Assembly: GCA_920105625.2 (NCBI GenBank)
Contig: OV050032.1
Coordinates: forward strand, 94,720,542-94,784,541
Reading direction: 5' to 3'
Source: Clusia tigrina
Taxonomy: Eukaryota > Arthropoda > Insecta > Diptera > Clusiidae
Length of the DNA: 64,000 bases
Numbering within the stretch: position 1 is the stretch's first letter; each line of letters opens with the position of its first letter. Below the pieces are notes generated by a model, which saw nothing but the letters and a program-made list of their open reading frames with translations, was not told the DNA's origin and ran no database searches. The position numbers and the translations under genes were made by a program. Shown here one piece after another: positions 35,253 through 48,950 of the stretch.

Positions 35253-38200
35253 TTGCAACATACAAATGCTTGTAACTTTTTACTGGAGCGTCATAAAACC
35301 TTGAAATTTTGTAACAATAAAGTACTCGAGCCTCTTGTCAATTTAAGTTATCGCTCAAAGCTATGCTACCCTAGAGTCCCAAATCAAACACTGATAAAAT
35401 TTCAAACGCCCCTAACTTCTTTACGGTACGTACTACACCTATCAAAGTTGGCAACATTTAAATGCTTGTAACTTTTTACTGGAGCGTCATAAAACCTTGA
35501 AATTTTGTAGCAATAAAGTTCTCGAGCCTCTTGTCAATTTAAGCTATCGCTCAAAGCTATGCTACCCTAGAGTCCAAAATCAAACACTGATAAAACTTCA
35601 AACGCCCCTAACTTCTTTACGGTACGTCCTACACCTATCAAAGTTTGCAACATACAAATGCTTGTAACTTTTTACTGGAGCGTCATAAAACCTTGAAATT
35701 TTGTATCAATAAAGTACTCGAGCCTCTTGTCAATTTAAGCTATCGCTGAAAGCTGTGCTACCCTAGAGTCCCAAATCAAACACTGATAAAACTTCAAACG
35801 CCCCTTACTTCTTTACGGTACGTCATACACCTATCAAAGTTTGCAACATACAAATGCTTGTAACTTTTTACTGGAGCGTCATAAAACCTTGAAATTTTGT
35901 AACAATAAAGTACTCGAGCCTCTTGTCAATTTAAGCCATCGCTCAAAGCTATGCTACCCTTGAGTCCCAAATCAAACACTGATAAAACTTCAAACGCCCC
36001 TAACTTCTTTACGGTACCTCCTACGCCTATCAAAGTTTGCAACATACAAATGCTTGTAACTTTTTACTGGAGCGTCATAAAACCTTGAAATTTTGTAACA
36101 ATAAAGTACTCGAGCCTCTTGTCAATTTAAGCTATCGCTCAAAGCTATGCTACCCTAGAGTCCCAAATCAAACACTGATAAAACTTCAAACGCCCCAAAC
36201 TTCTTTACGGTACGTCCTCCACCTATCAAAGTTTGCAACATACAAATGCTTGTAACTTTTTACTGGAGCGTCATAAAACCTTGAAATTTTGTAACAATGA
36301 AGTACCCGAGCCTCTTGTCAATTTAAGCATAAGCTATGCTACCCTTGAGTCCCAAATCAAACACGGATAAAACTTCAAATGGCCCTAACTTCTATACGGT
36401 ACGTCCTACAACTATCAAAGTTTGCAACATGCTTGTAACTTTTTACTGGAGCGCCATAAAACCTTGAAATTTTGTAACAATAAAGTACTCGAGCCTCTTG
36501 TCAATTTAAGTTATCGCTCAAAGCTATGCTACCCTAGAGTCCCAAATCAAACACTGATAAAACTTCAAACGCCCCTAATTTCTTTACGGTACGTCCTCCA
36601 CCTATCAAAGTTTGCAACATACAAATGCTTGTAACTTTTTACTGGAGCGTCATAAAACCTTGAAATTTTGTAACAATGAAGTACCCGAGCCTCTTGTCAA
36701 TTTAATTTATCGCTCAAAGCTATGCTACCCTAGAGTCCCAAATCAAACACTGATAAAACTTCAAACGCCCCTAACTTCTTTACGGTACGTCCTACACCTA
36801 TCAAAGTTGGCAACATTCAAATGCTTGTAACTTTTTACTGGAGCGTCATAAAACCTTGAAATTTTGTAGCAATAAAGTACTCGAGCCTCTTGTCAATTTA
36901 AGCTATCGCTCAAAGCTATGCTACCCTAGAGTCCCAAATCAAACACTGATAAAACTTCAAACGCCCCTAACTTCTTTACGGTACGTCCTACACCTATCAA
37001 AATTTGCAACATACAAATGCTTGTAACTTTTTACTGGAGCGTCATAAAACCTTGAAATGTTGTAACAATAAAGTACTCGAGCCTCTTGTCAATTTAAGCT
37101 ATCGCTAAAAGCTATGCTACCCTAGAGTCCCAAATCAAACACTGATAAAACTTCAAACGCCTCTAACTTCTTTACGGTACGTCATACACCTATCAAAGTT
37201 TGCAACATACAAATGCTTGTAACTTTTTACTGGAGCGTCATAAAACCTTGAAATTTTGTAACAATAAAGTACTCGAGCCTCTTGTCAATTTACGCTATCG
37301 CTGAAAGCTATGCTACCCTAGAGTCCCAAATCAAACACTGATAAAACTTCAAACGCCCCTAACTTCTTTACGGTACGTCATACACCTATCAAAGTTTGCA
37401 ACATACAAATGCTTGTAACTTTTTACTGGAGCGTCATAAAACCTTGAAATTTTGTAACAATGAAGTACCCGAGCCTCTTGTCAATTTAAGCTATCGCTCA
37501 AAGCTATGCTACCCTTGAGTCCCAAATCAAACACTGATAAAACTTCAAATGGCCCTAACTTCTATACGGTACGTCCTACACCTATCAAAGTTTGCAACAT
37601 ACAAATGCTTGTAACTTTTTACTGGAGCGTCATAAAACCTTGAAATTTTGTAACAATAAAGTAGTCGAGCCTCTTGTCAATTTAAGCCATCGCTCAAAGC
37701 TATGCTACCCTTGAGTCCCAAATCAAACACTGATAAAACTTCAAACGCCCCTAACTTCTTTACGGTACGTCCTACACATATCAAAGTTTGCAACATACAA
37801 TTGCATTGTAACTTTTTACTGGAGCGTCATAAAAACTTGAAATTTTGTAACAATAAAGTACTCGAGCCTCTTGTCAATTTAACCTATCGCTCAAAGCTAT
37901 GCTACCCTAGAGTCCCAAATCAAACACTGATAAAACTTCAAACGCCCCTAACTTCTTTACGGTACGTCCTACACCTATCAAAGTTTGCAACATACAAATG
38001 CTTGTAACTTTTTACTGGAGCGTCATAAATCCTTGAAATTTTGTAACAATGAAGTACTCGAGCCTCTTGTCAATTTAAGCTATCGCTCAAAGCTATGCTA
38101 CCCTTGAGTCCCAAATCAAACACTGATAAAACTTCAAATGGCCCTAACTTCTATACGGTACGTCCTACACCTATCAAAGTTTGCAACATACAAATGCTTG

Positions 38201-41200
38201 TAACTTTTTACTGGAGCGTCATAAATCCTTGAAATTTTGTCACAATAAAATACTCGAGCCTCTTGTCAATTTAAGCCATCGCTCAAAGCTATGCTACCCT
38301 TGAGTCCCAAATCAAACACTGATAAAACTTCAAACGCCCCTAACTTCTTTACGGTACCTCCTACGCCTATCAAAGTTTGCAACATACAAATGCTTGTAAC
38401 TTTTTACTGGAGCGTCATAAAACCTTGAAATTTTGTAACAATAAAGTACTCGAGCCTCTTGTCAATTTAAGCTATCGCTCAAAGCTATGCTACCCTAGAG
38501 TCCCAAATCAAACACTGATAAAACTTCAAACGCCCCTAACTTCTTTACGGTACCTCCTACGCCTATCAAAGTTTGCAACATACAAATGCTTGTAACTTTT
38601 TACTGGAGCGTCATAAAACCTTGAAATTTTGTAACAATAAAGTACTCGAGCCTCTTGTCAATTTAAGCTATCGCTCAAAGCTATGCTACCCTAGAGTCCC
38701 AAATCAAACACTGATAAAACTTCAAACGCCCCTAACTTCTTTACGGTACGTCCTACACCTATCAAAGTTGGCAACATTTAAATGCTTGTAACTTTTTACT
38801 GGAGCGTCATAAAACCTTGAAATTTTGTAGCAATAAAGTACTCGAGCCTCTTGTCAATTTAAGCTATCGCTCAAAGCTATGCTACCCTAGAGTCCAAAAT
38901 CAAACACTGATAAAACTTCAAACGCCCCTAACTTCTTTACGGTACGTCCTACACCTATCAAAGTTTGCAACATACAAATGCTTGTAACTTTTTACTGGAG
39001 CGTCATAAAACCTTGAAATTTTGTAACAATAAAGTACTCGAGCCTCTTGTCAATTTAAGCTATCGCTGAAAGCTTTGCTACCCTAGAGTCCCAAATCAAA
39101 CACTGATAAAACTTCAAACGCCCCTAACTTCTTTACGGTACGTCATACACCTATCAAAGTTTGCAACATACAAATGCTTGTAACTTTTTACTGGAGCGTC
39201 ATAAAACCTTGAAATTTTGTAACAATAAAGTACTCGAGCCTCTTGTCAATTTAAGCCATCGCTCAAAGCTATGCTACCCTTGAGTCCCAAATCAAACACT
39301 GATAAAACTTCAAACGCCCCTAACTTCTTTACGGTACCTCCTACGCCTATCAAAGTTTGCAACATACAAATGCTTGTAACTTTTTACTGGAGCGTCATAA
39401 AACCTTGAAATTTTGTAACAATAAAGTACTCGAGCCTCTTGTCAATTTAAGCTATCGCTCAAAGCTATGCTACCCTAGAGTCCCAAATCAAACACTGATA
39501 AAACTTCAAACGCCCCAAACTTCTTTACGGTACGTCCTCCACCTATCAAAGTTTGCAACATACAAATGCTTGTAACTTTTTACTGGAGCGTCATAAAACC
39601 TTGAAATTTTGTAACAATGAAGTACCCGAGCCTCTTGTCAATTTAAGCATAAGCTATGCTACCCTTGAGTCCCAAATCAAACACGGATAAAACTTCAAAT
39701 GGCCCTAACTTCTATACGGTACGTCCTACAACTATCAAAGTTTGCAACATGCTTGTAACTTTTTACTGGAGCGCCATAAAACCTTGAAATTTTGTAACAA
39801 TAAAGTACTCGAGCCTCTTGTCAATTTAAGTTATCGCTCAAAGCTATGCTACCCTAGAGTCCCAAATCAAACACTGATAAAACTTCAAACGCCCCTAATT
39901 TCTTTACGGTACGTCCTCCACCTATCAAAGTTTGCAACATACAAATGCTTGTAACTTTTTACTGGAGCGTCATAAAACCTTGAAATTTTGTAACAATGAA
40001 GTACCCGAGCCTCTTGTCAATTTAAGTTATCGCTCAAAGCTATGCTACCCTAGAGTCCCAAATCAAACACTGATAAAACTTCAAACGCCCCTAACTTCTT
40101 TACGGTACGTCCTACACCTATCAAAGTTGGCAACATTCAAATGCTTGTAACTTTTTACTGGAGCGTCATAAAACCTTGAAATTTTGTAGCAATAAAGTAC
40201 TCGAGCCTCTTGTCAATTTAAGCTATCGCTCAAAGCTATGCTACCCTAGAGTCCCAAATCAAACACTGATAAAACTTCAAACGCCCCTAACTTCTTTACG
40301 GTACGTCCTACACCTATCAAAATTTGCAACATACAAATGCTTGTAACTTTTTACTGGAGCGTCATAAAACCTTGAAATGTTGTAACAATAAAGTACTCGA
40401 GCCTCTTGTCAATTTAAGCTATCGCTAAAAGCTATGCTACCCTAGAGTCCCAAATCAAACACTGATAAAACTTCAAACGCCTCTAACTTCTTTACGGTAC
40501 GTCATACACCTATCAAAGTTTGCAACATACAAATGCTTGTAACTTTTTACTGGAGCGTCATAAAACCTTGAAATTTTGTAACAATAAAGTACTCGAGCCT
40601 CTTGTCAATTTACGCTATCGCTGAAAGCTATGCTACCCTAGAGTCCCAAATCAAACACTGATAAAACTTCAAACGCCCCTAACTTCTTTACGGTACGTCA
40701 TACACCTATCAAAGTTTGCAACATACAAATGCTTGTAACTTTTTACTGGAGCGTCATAAAACCTTGAAATTTTGTAACAATGAAGTACCCGAGCCTCTTG
40801 TCAATTTAAGCTATCGCTCAAAGCTATGCTACCCTTGAGTCCCAAATCAAACACTGATAAAACTTCAAATGGCCCTAACTTCTATACGGTACGTCCTACA
40901 CCTATCAAAGTTTGCAACATACAAATGCTTGTAACTTTTTACTGGAGCGTCATAAAACCTTGAAATTTTGTAACAATAAAGTAGTCGAGCCTCTTGTCAA
41001 TTTAAGCCATCGCTCAAAGCTATGCTACCCTTGAGTCCCAAATCAAACACTGATAAAACTTCAAACGCCCCTAACTTCTTTACGGTACGTCCTACACATA
41101 TCAAAGTTTGCAACATACAATTGCATTGTAACTTTTTACTGGAGCGTCATAAAAACTTGAAATTTTGTAACAATAAAGTACTCGAGCCTCTTGTCAATTT

Positions 41201-41892
41201 AACCTATCACTCAAAGCTATGCTACCCTAGAGTCCCAAATCAAACACTGATAAAACTTCAAACGCCCCTAACTTCTTTACGGTACGTCCTACACCTATCA
41301 AAGTTTGCAACATACAAATGCTTGTAACTTTTTACTGGAGCGTCATAAATCCTTGAAATTTTGTAACAATGAAGTACTCGAGCCTCTTGTCAATTTAAGC
41401 TATCGCTCAAAGCTATGCTACCCTTGAGTCCCAAATCAAACACTGATAAAACTTCAAATGGCCCTAACTTCTATACGGTACGTCCTACACCTATCAAAGT
41501 TTGCAACATACAAATGCTTGTAACTTTTTACTGGAGCGTCATAAATCCTTGAAATTTTGTAACAATAAAGTACTCGAGCCTCTTGTCAATTTAAGCCATC
41601 GCTCAAAGCTATGCTACCCTTGAGTCCCAAATCAAACACTGATAAAACTTCAAACGCCCCTAACTTCTTTACGGTACCTCCTACGCCTATCAAAGTTTGC
41701 AACATACAAATGCTTGTAACTTTTTACTGGAGCGTCATAAAACCTTGAAATTTTGTAACAATAAAGTACTCGAGCCTCTTGTCAATTTAAGCTATCGCTC
41801 AAAGCTATGCTACCCTAGAGTCCCAAATCAAACACTGATAAAACTTCAAACGCCCCTAACTTCTTTACGGTACGTCTTCCACCTATCAAAGT
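35253..41892 (+). repeat. Tandem duplication of a 3320-bp block (17 monomers)
   Basis: 35253-38572 and 38573-41892 are near-identical copies. Both carry two otherwise unseen deletions: TTTAAGCATAAGC, where the TCGCTC stretch is lost (near 36326 and 39646), and CAACATGCTTG, where ACAAA is lost (near 36425 and 39745). They also share GAAATGTTG, TTTACGCTATC and AAGTAGTCGAG. The deletions explain why the offset is 12 bp short of 17 full monomers. The few differences (for example near 36705 and 38240) show the duplication is young. Confidence 0.9.
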
Positions 41893-44800
41893 TTGCAACA
41901 TACAAATGCTTGTAACTTTTTACTGGAGCGTCATAAAACCTTGAAATTTTGTAACAATAAAGTACTCGAGCCTCTTGTCAATTTAAGTTATCGCTCAAAG
42001 CTATGCTACCCTAGAGTCCCAAATCAAACACTGATAAAACTTCAAACGCCCCTAACTTCTTTACGGTACGTCCTCCACCTATCAAAGTTTGCAACATACA
42101 AATGCTTGTAACTTTTTACTGGAGCATCATAAAACCTTGAAATTTTGTAACAATGAAGTACCCGAGCCTCTTGTCAATTTAAGTTATCACTCAAAGCTAT
42201 GCTACCCTAGAGTCCCAAATCAAACACTGATAAAACTTCAAACGCCCCTAACTTCTTTACGGTACGTCCTACACCTATCAAAGTTGGCAACATTCAAATG
42301 CTTGTAACTTTTTACTGGAGCGTCATAAAACCTTGAAATTTTGTAGCAATAAAGTACTCGAGCCTCTTGTCAATTTAAGCTATCGCTCAAAGCTATGCTA
42401 CCCTAGAGTCCCAAATCAAACACTGATAAAACTTCAAATGGCCCTAACTTCTATACGGTACGTCCTACACCTATCAAAGTTTGCAACATACAAATGCTTG
42501 TAACTTTTTACTGGAGCGTCATAAAACCTTGAAATTTTGTAACAATAAAGTAGTCGAGCCTCTTGTCAATTTAAGCCATCGCTCAAAGCTATGCTACCCT
42601 TGAGTCCCAAATCAAACACTGATAAAACTTCAAACGCCCCTAACTTCTTTACGGTACGTCCTACACATATCAAAGTTTGCAACATACAATTGCATTGTAA
42701 CTTTTTACTGGAGCGTCATAAAAACTTGAAATTTTGTAACAATAAAGTACTCGAGCCTCTTGTCAATTTAACCTATCGCTCAAAGCTATGCTACCCTAGA
42801 GTCCCAAATCAAACACTGATAAAACTTCAAACGCCCCTAACTTCTTTACGGTACGTCCTACACCTATCAAAGTTTGCAACATACAAATGCTTGTAACTTT
42901 TTACTGGAGCGTCATAAATCCTTGAAATTTTGTAACAATGAAGTACTCGAGCCTCTTGTCAATTTAAGCTATCGCTCAAAGCTATTCTACCCTTGAGTCC
43001 CAAATCAAACACTGATAAAACTTCAAATGGCCCTAACTTCTATACGGTACGTCCTACACCTATCAAAGTTTGCAACATACAAATGCTTGTAACTTTTTAC
43101 TGGAGCGTCATAAATCCTTGAAATTTTGTAACAATAAAGTACTCGAGCCTCTTGTCAATTTAAGCCATCGCTCAAAGCTATGCTACCCTTGAGTCCCAAA
43201 TCAAACACTGATAAAACTTCAAACGCCCCTAACTTCTTTACGGTACCTCCTACGCCTATCAAAGTTTGCAACATACAAATGCTTGTAACTTTTTACTGGA
43301 GCGTCATAAAACCTTGAAATTTTGTAACAATAAAGTACTCGAGCCTCTTGTCAATTTAAGCTATCGCTCAAAGCTATGCTACCCTAGAGTCCCAAATCAA
43401 ACACTGATAAAACTTCAAACGCCCCTAACTTCTTTACGGTACGTTTTCCACCTATCAAAGTTTGCAACATACAAATGCTTGTAACTTTTTACTGGAGCGT
43501 CATAAAACCTTGAAATTTTGTAACAATAAAGTACTCGAGCCTCTTGTCAATTTAAGTTATCGCTCAAAGCTATGCTACCCTAGAGTCCCAAATCAAACAC
43601 TGATAAAACTTCAAACGCCCCTAACTTCTTTACGGTACGTCCTCCACCTATCAAAGTTTGCAACATACAAATGCTTGTAACTTTTTACTGGAGCATCATA
43701 AAACCTTGAAATTTTGTAACAATGAAGTACCCGAGCCTCTTGTCAATTTAAGTTATCGCTCAAAGCTATGCTACCCTAGAGTCCCAAATCAAACACTGAT
43801 AAAACTTCAAACGCCCCTAACTTCTTTACGGTACGTCCTACACCTATCAAAGTTGGCAACATTCAAATGCTTGTAACTTTTTACTGGAGCGTCATAAAAC
43901 CTTGAAATTTTGTAGCAATAAAGTACTCGAGCCTCTTGTCAATTTAAGCTATCGCTCAAAGCTATGCTACCCTAGAGTCCCAAATCAAACACTGATAAAA
44001 CTTCAAATGGCCCTAACTTCTATACGGTACGTCCTACACCTATCAAAGTTTGCAACATACAAATGCTTGTAACTTTTTACTGGAGCGTCATAAAACCTTG
44101 AAATTTTGTAACAATAAAGTAGTCGAGCCTCTTGTCAATTTAAGCCATCGCTCAAAGCTATGCTACCCTTGAGTCCCAAATCAAACACTGATAAAACTTC
44201 AAACGCCCCTAACTTCTTTACGGTACGTCCAACACATATCAAAGTTTGCAACATACAATTGCATTGTAACTTTTTACTGGAGCGTCATAAAAACTTGAAA
44301 TTTTGTAACAATAAAGTACTCGAGCCTCTTGTCAATTTAACCTATCGCTCAAAGCTATGCTACCCTAGAGTCCCAAATTAAACACTGATAAAACTTCAAA
44401 CGCCCCTAACTTCTTTACGGTACGTCCTACACCTATCAAAGTTTGCAACATACAAATGCTTGTAACTTTTTACAGGAGCGTCATAAATCCTTGAAATTTT
44501 GTAACAATGAAGTACTCGAGCCTCTTGTCAATTTAAGCTATCGCTCAAAGCTATGCTACCCTTGAGTCCCAAATCAAACACTGATAAAACTTCAAATGGC
44601 CCTAACTTCTATACGGTACGTCCTACACCTATCAAAGTTTGCAACATACAAATGCTTGTAACTTTTTACTGGAGCGTCATAAATCCTTGAAATTTTGTAA
44701 CAATAAAGTACTCGAGCCCCTTGTCAATTTAAGCCATCGCTCAAAGCTATGCTACCCTTGAGTCCCAAATAAAACACTGATAAAACTTCAAACGCCACTA

Positions 44801-45050
44801 ACTTCTTTACGGTACCTCCTACGCCTATCAAAGTTTGCAACATACAAATGCTTGTAACTTTTTACTGGAGCGTCATAAAACCTTGAAATTTTGTAACAAT
44901 AAAGTACTCGAGCCTCTTGTCAATTTAAGCTATCGCTCAAAGCTATGCTACCCTAGAGTCCCAAATCAAACACTGATAAAACTTCAAACGCCCCTAACTT
45001 CTTTACGGTACGTCCTCCACCTATCAAAGTTTGCAACATACAAATGCTTG
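40861..45050 (+). repeat. Three tandem copies of a 1569-bp block (8 monomers)
   Basis: Copies at 40861-42429, 42430-43998 and 43999 to about 45050 (partial). Each holds AAGTAGTCGAG, the +1 bp monomer with TACAATTGCATTGTA, TTTAACCTATC and GGTACCTCCTACGCC at fixed offsets. Copy-specific changes (GTCTTCC, GTTTTCC and GTCCTCC near 41875, 43444 and 45012) order them. The first copy begins inside the second copy of the 3320-bp block, so this expansion is nested on that one. Confidence 0.85.
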
Positions 45051-48000
45051 TAGCTTTTTACTGGAGCGTCATAAAACCTTGAAATTTTGTAACAATGAAG
45101 TACCCGAGCCTCTTGTCAATTTAAGCCATCGCTCAAAGCTATGCTACCCTTGAGTCCCAAATCAAACACGGATAAAACTTCAAATGGCCCTAACTTCTAT
45201 ACGGTACGTCCTACACCTATCAAAGTTTGCAACATACAAATGCTTGTAACTTTTTACTGGAGCGTCATAAAACCTTGAAATTTTGTAACAATAAAGTACT
45301 CGAGCCTCTTGTCAATTTAAGTTATCGCTCAAAGCTATGCTACCCTAGAGTCCCAAATCAAACACTGATAAAACTTCAAACGCCCCTAACTTCTTTACGG
45401 TACGTCCTCCACCTATCAAAGTTTGCAACATACAAATGCTTGTAATTTTTTACTGGAGCGTCATAAAACCTTGAAATTTTGTAACAATGAAGTACCCGAG
45501 CCTCTTGACAATTTAAGCCATCGCTCAAAGCTATGCTACCCTTGAGTCCCAAATCAAACACGGATAAAACTTCAAATGGCCCTAACTTCTATACGGTACG
45601 TCCTACGCCTATCAAAGTTTGCAACATACAAATGCTTGTAACTTTTTACTGGAGCGTCATAAAACCTTGAAATTTTGTAACAATAAAGTACTCGAGCCTC
45701 TTGTCAATTTAAGCTATCGCTCAAAGCTATGCTACCCTAGAGTCCCAAATCAAACACTGATAAAACTTCAAACGCCCCTAACTTCTTTACGGTACGTCCT
45801 CCACCTATCAAAGTTTGCAACATACAAATGCTTGTAACTTTTTACTGGAGCGTCATAAAACCTTGAAAATTTGTAACAATGAAGTACCCGAGCCTCTTGT
45901 CAATTTAAGCCATCGCTCAAAGCTATGCTACCCTTGAGTCCCAAATCAAACACGGATAAAACTTCAAATGGCCCTAACTTCTATACGGTACGTCCTACAC
46001 CTATCAAAGTTTGCAACATACAAATGCTTGTATCTTTTTACTGGAGCGTCATAAAACCTTGAAATTTTGTAACAATGAAGTACCCGAGCCTCTTGTCAAT
46101 TTAAGCCATCGCTCAAAGCTATGCTACCCTTGAGTCCCATATCAAACACGGATAAAACTTCAAATGGCCGTAACTTCTATACGGTACACCCTACACCTAT
46201 CAAAGTTTGCAACATACAAATGCTTGTAACTTTTTACTGGAGCGTCATAAAACCTTGAAATTTTTTAACAATAAAGTACTCGAGCCTCTTGTCAATTTAA
46301 GCCATCGCTCAAAGCTATGCTACCCTAGAGTCCCAAATCAAACACTAATAAAACTTCAAACGCCCCTAACTTCTTTACGGTACGTCCTACACATATCAAA
46401 GTTTGCAACATACAATTGCATTGTAACTTTTTACTGGAGCGTCATAAAAACTTGAAATTTTGTAACAATAAAGTACTCGAGCCTCTTTTCAATTTAACCT
46501 ATCGCTCAAAGCTATGCTACCCTAGAGTCCCATTCCAAACACTGATAAAACTTCAAACGCCCCTAACTTCTTTACGGTACGTCCTACACCTATCAAAGTT
46601 TGCAACATACAAATGCTTGTAACTTTTTACTGGAGCGTCATAAAACCTTGAAATTTTGTAACAATAAAGTACTCGAGCCTCTTGTCAATTTAAGCTATCG
46701 CTCAAAGCTATGCTACCCTAGAGTCCAAAATCAAACACTGATAAAACTTCAAATGGCCCTAACTTCTATACGGTACGTCCTACACCTATCAAAGTTTGCA
46801 ACATACAAATGCTTGTAACTTTTTACTGGAGCGTCATAAAACCTTGAAATTTTGTAACAATAAAGTAGTCGAGCCTCTTGTCAATTTAAGCCATCGCTCA
46901 AAGCTATGCTACCCTTGAGTCCCAAATCAAACACTGATAAAACTTCAAACGCCCCTAACTTCTTTACGGTACGTCCAACACATATCAAAGTTTGCAACAT
47001 ACAATTGCATTGTAACTTTTTACTGGAGCGTCATAAAAACTTGAAATTTTGTAACAATAAAGTACTCGAGCCTCTTGTCAATTTAACCTATCGCTCAAAG
47101 CTATGCTACCCTAGAGTCCCAAATTAAACACTGATAAAACTTCAAACGCCCCTAACTTCTTTACGGTACGTCCTACACCTATCAAAGTTTGCAACATACA
47201 AATGCTTGTAACTTTTTACTGGAGCGTCATAAATCCTTGAAATTTTGTAACAATGAAGTACTCGAGCCTCTTGTCAATTTAAGCTATCGCTCAAAGCTAT
47301 GCTACCCTTGAGTCCCAAATCAAACACTGATAAAACTTCAAACGCCCCTAACTTCTTTACGGTACGTCCTCCACCTATCAAAGTTTGCAACATACAAATG
47401 CTTGTAACTTTTTACTGGAGCGTCATAAAACCTTGAAATTTTGTAACAATGAAGTACCCGAGCCTCTTGACAATTTAAGCCATCGCTCAAAGCTATGCTA
47501 CCCTTGAGTCCCAAATCAAACACGGATAAAACTTCAAATGGCCCTAACTTCTATACGGTACGTCCTACACCTATCAAAGTTTGCAACATACAAATGCTTG
47601 TAACTTTTTACTGGAGCGTCATAAAACCTTGAAATTTTGTAACAATAAAGTACTCGAGCCTCTTGTCAATTTAAGCTATCGCTCAAAGCTATGCTACCCT
47701 AGAGTCCCAAATCAAACACTGATAAAACTTCAAACGCCCCTAACTTCTTTACGGTACGTCCTCCACCTATCAAAGTTTGCAACATACAAATGCTTGTAAC
47801 TTTTTACTGGAGCGTCATAAAACCTTGAAAATTTGTAACAATGAAGTACCCGAGCCTCTTGTCAATTTAAGCCATCGCTCAAAGCTATGCTACCCTTGAG
47901 TCCCAAATCAAACACGGATAAAACTTCAAATGGCCCTAACTTCTATACGGTACGTCCTACACCTATCAAAGTTTGCAACATACAAATGCTTGTAACTTTT

Positions 48001-48950
48001 TACTGGAGCGTCATAAAACCTTGAAATTTTGTAACAATAAAGTACTCGAGCCTCTTGTCAATTTAAGTTATCGCTCAAAGCTATGCTACCCTAGAGTCCC
48101 AAATCAAACACTGATAAAACTTCAAACGCCCCTAACTTCTTTACGGTACGTCCTCCACCTATCAAAGTTTGCAACATACAAATGCTTGTAACTTTTTACT
48201 GGAGCGTCATAAAACCTTGAAATTTTGTAACAATGAAGTACCCGAGCCTCTTGACAATTTAAGCCATCGCTCAAAGCTATGCTACCCTTGAGTCCCAAAT
48301 CAAACACGGATAAAACTTCAAATGGCCCTAACTTCTATACGGTACGTCCTACACCTATCAAAGTTTGCAACATACAAATGCTTGTAACTTTTTACTGGAG
48401 CGTCATAAAACCTTGAAATTTTGTAACAATAAAGTACTCGAGCCTCTTGTCAATTTAAGCTATCGCTCAAAGCTATGCTACCCTAGAGTCCCAAATCAAA
48501 CACTGATAAAACTTCAAACGCCCCTAACTTCTTTACGGTACGTCCTCCACCTATCAAAGTTTGCAACATACAAATGCTTGTAACTTTTTACTGGAGCGTC
48601 ATAAAACCTTGAAATTTTGTAACAATGAAGTACCCGAGCCTCTTGTCAATTTAAGCCATAACTCAAAGCTATGCTACCCTTGAGTCCCAAATCAAACACG
48701 GATAAAACTTCAAATGGCCCTAACTTCTATACGGTACGTCCTACACCTATCAAAGTTTGCAACATACAAATGCTTGTATCTTTTTATTGGAGCGTCATAA
48801 AACCTTGAAATTTTGTAACAATGAAGTACCCGAGACTCTTGTCAATTTAAGCCATCGCTCAAAGCTATGCTACCCTTGAGTCCCATATCAAACACGGATA
48901 AAACTTCAAATGGCCGTAACTTCTATACGGTACGTCCTACACCTATCAAA
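44835..48950 (+). repeat. Alternating class A/class B dimers (392-bp period)
   Basis: From 44835 to about 46020 and from about 47340 to 48780, class B monomers (CTCGAG, CTAGAG, AAACGCCCC, CCTCCACC) strictly alternate with class A monomers (CCCGAG, CTTGAG, CACGGATAAAAC, AAATGGCCC), giving a two-monomer unit. The two stretches are related at offset 1962, and the second contains a further 784-bp offset (two dimers). Blocks at 44160 and 46906, and at 46207 and 48953, are related at offset 2746. Confidence 0.75.
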
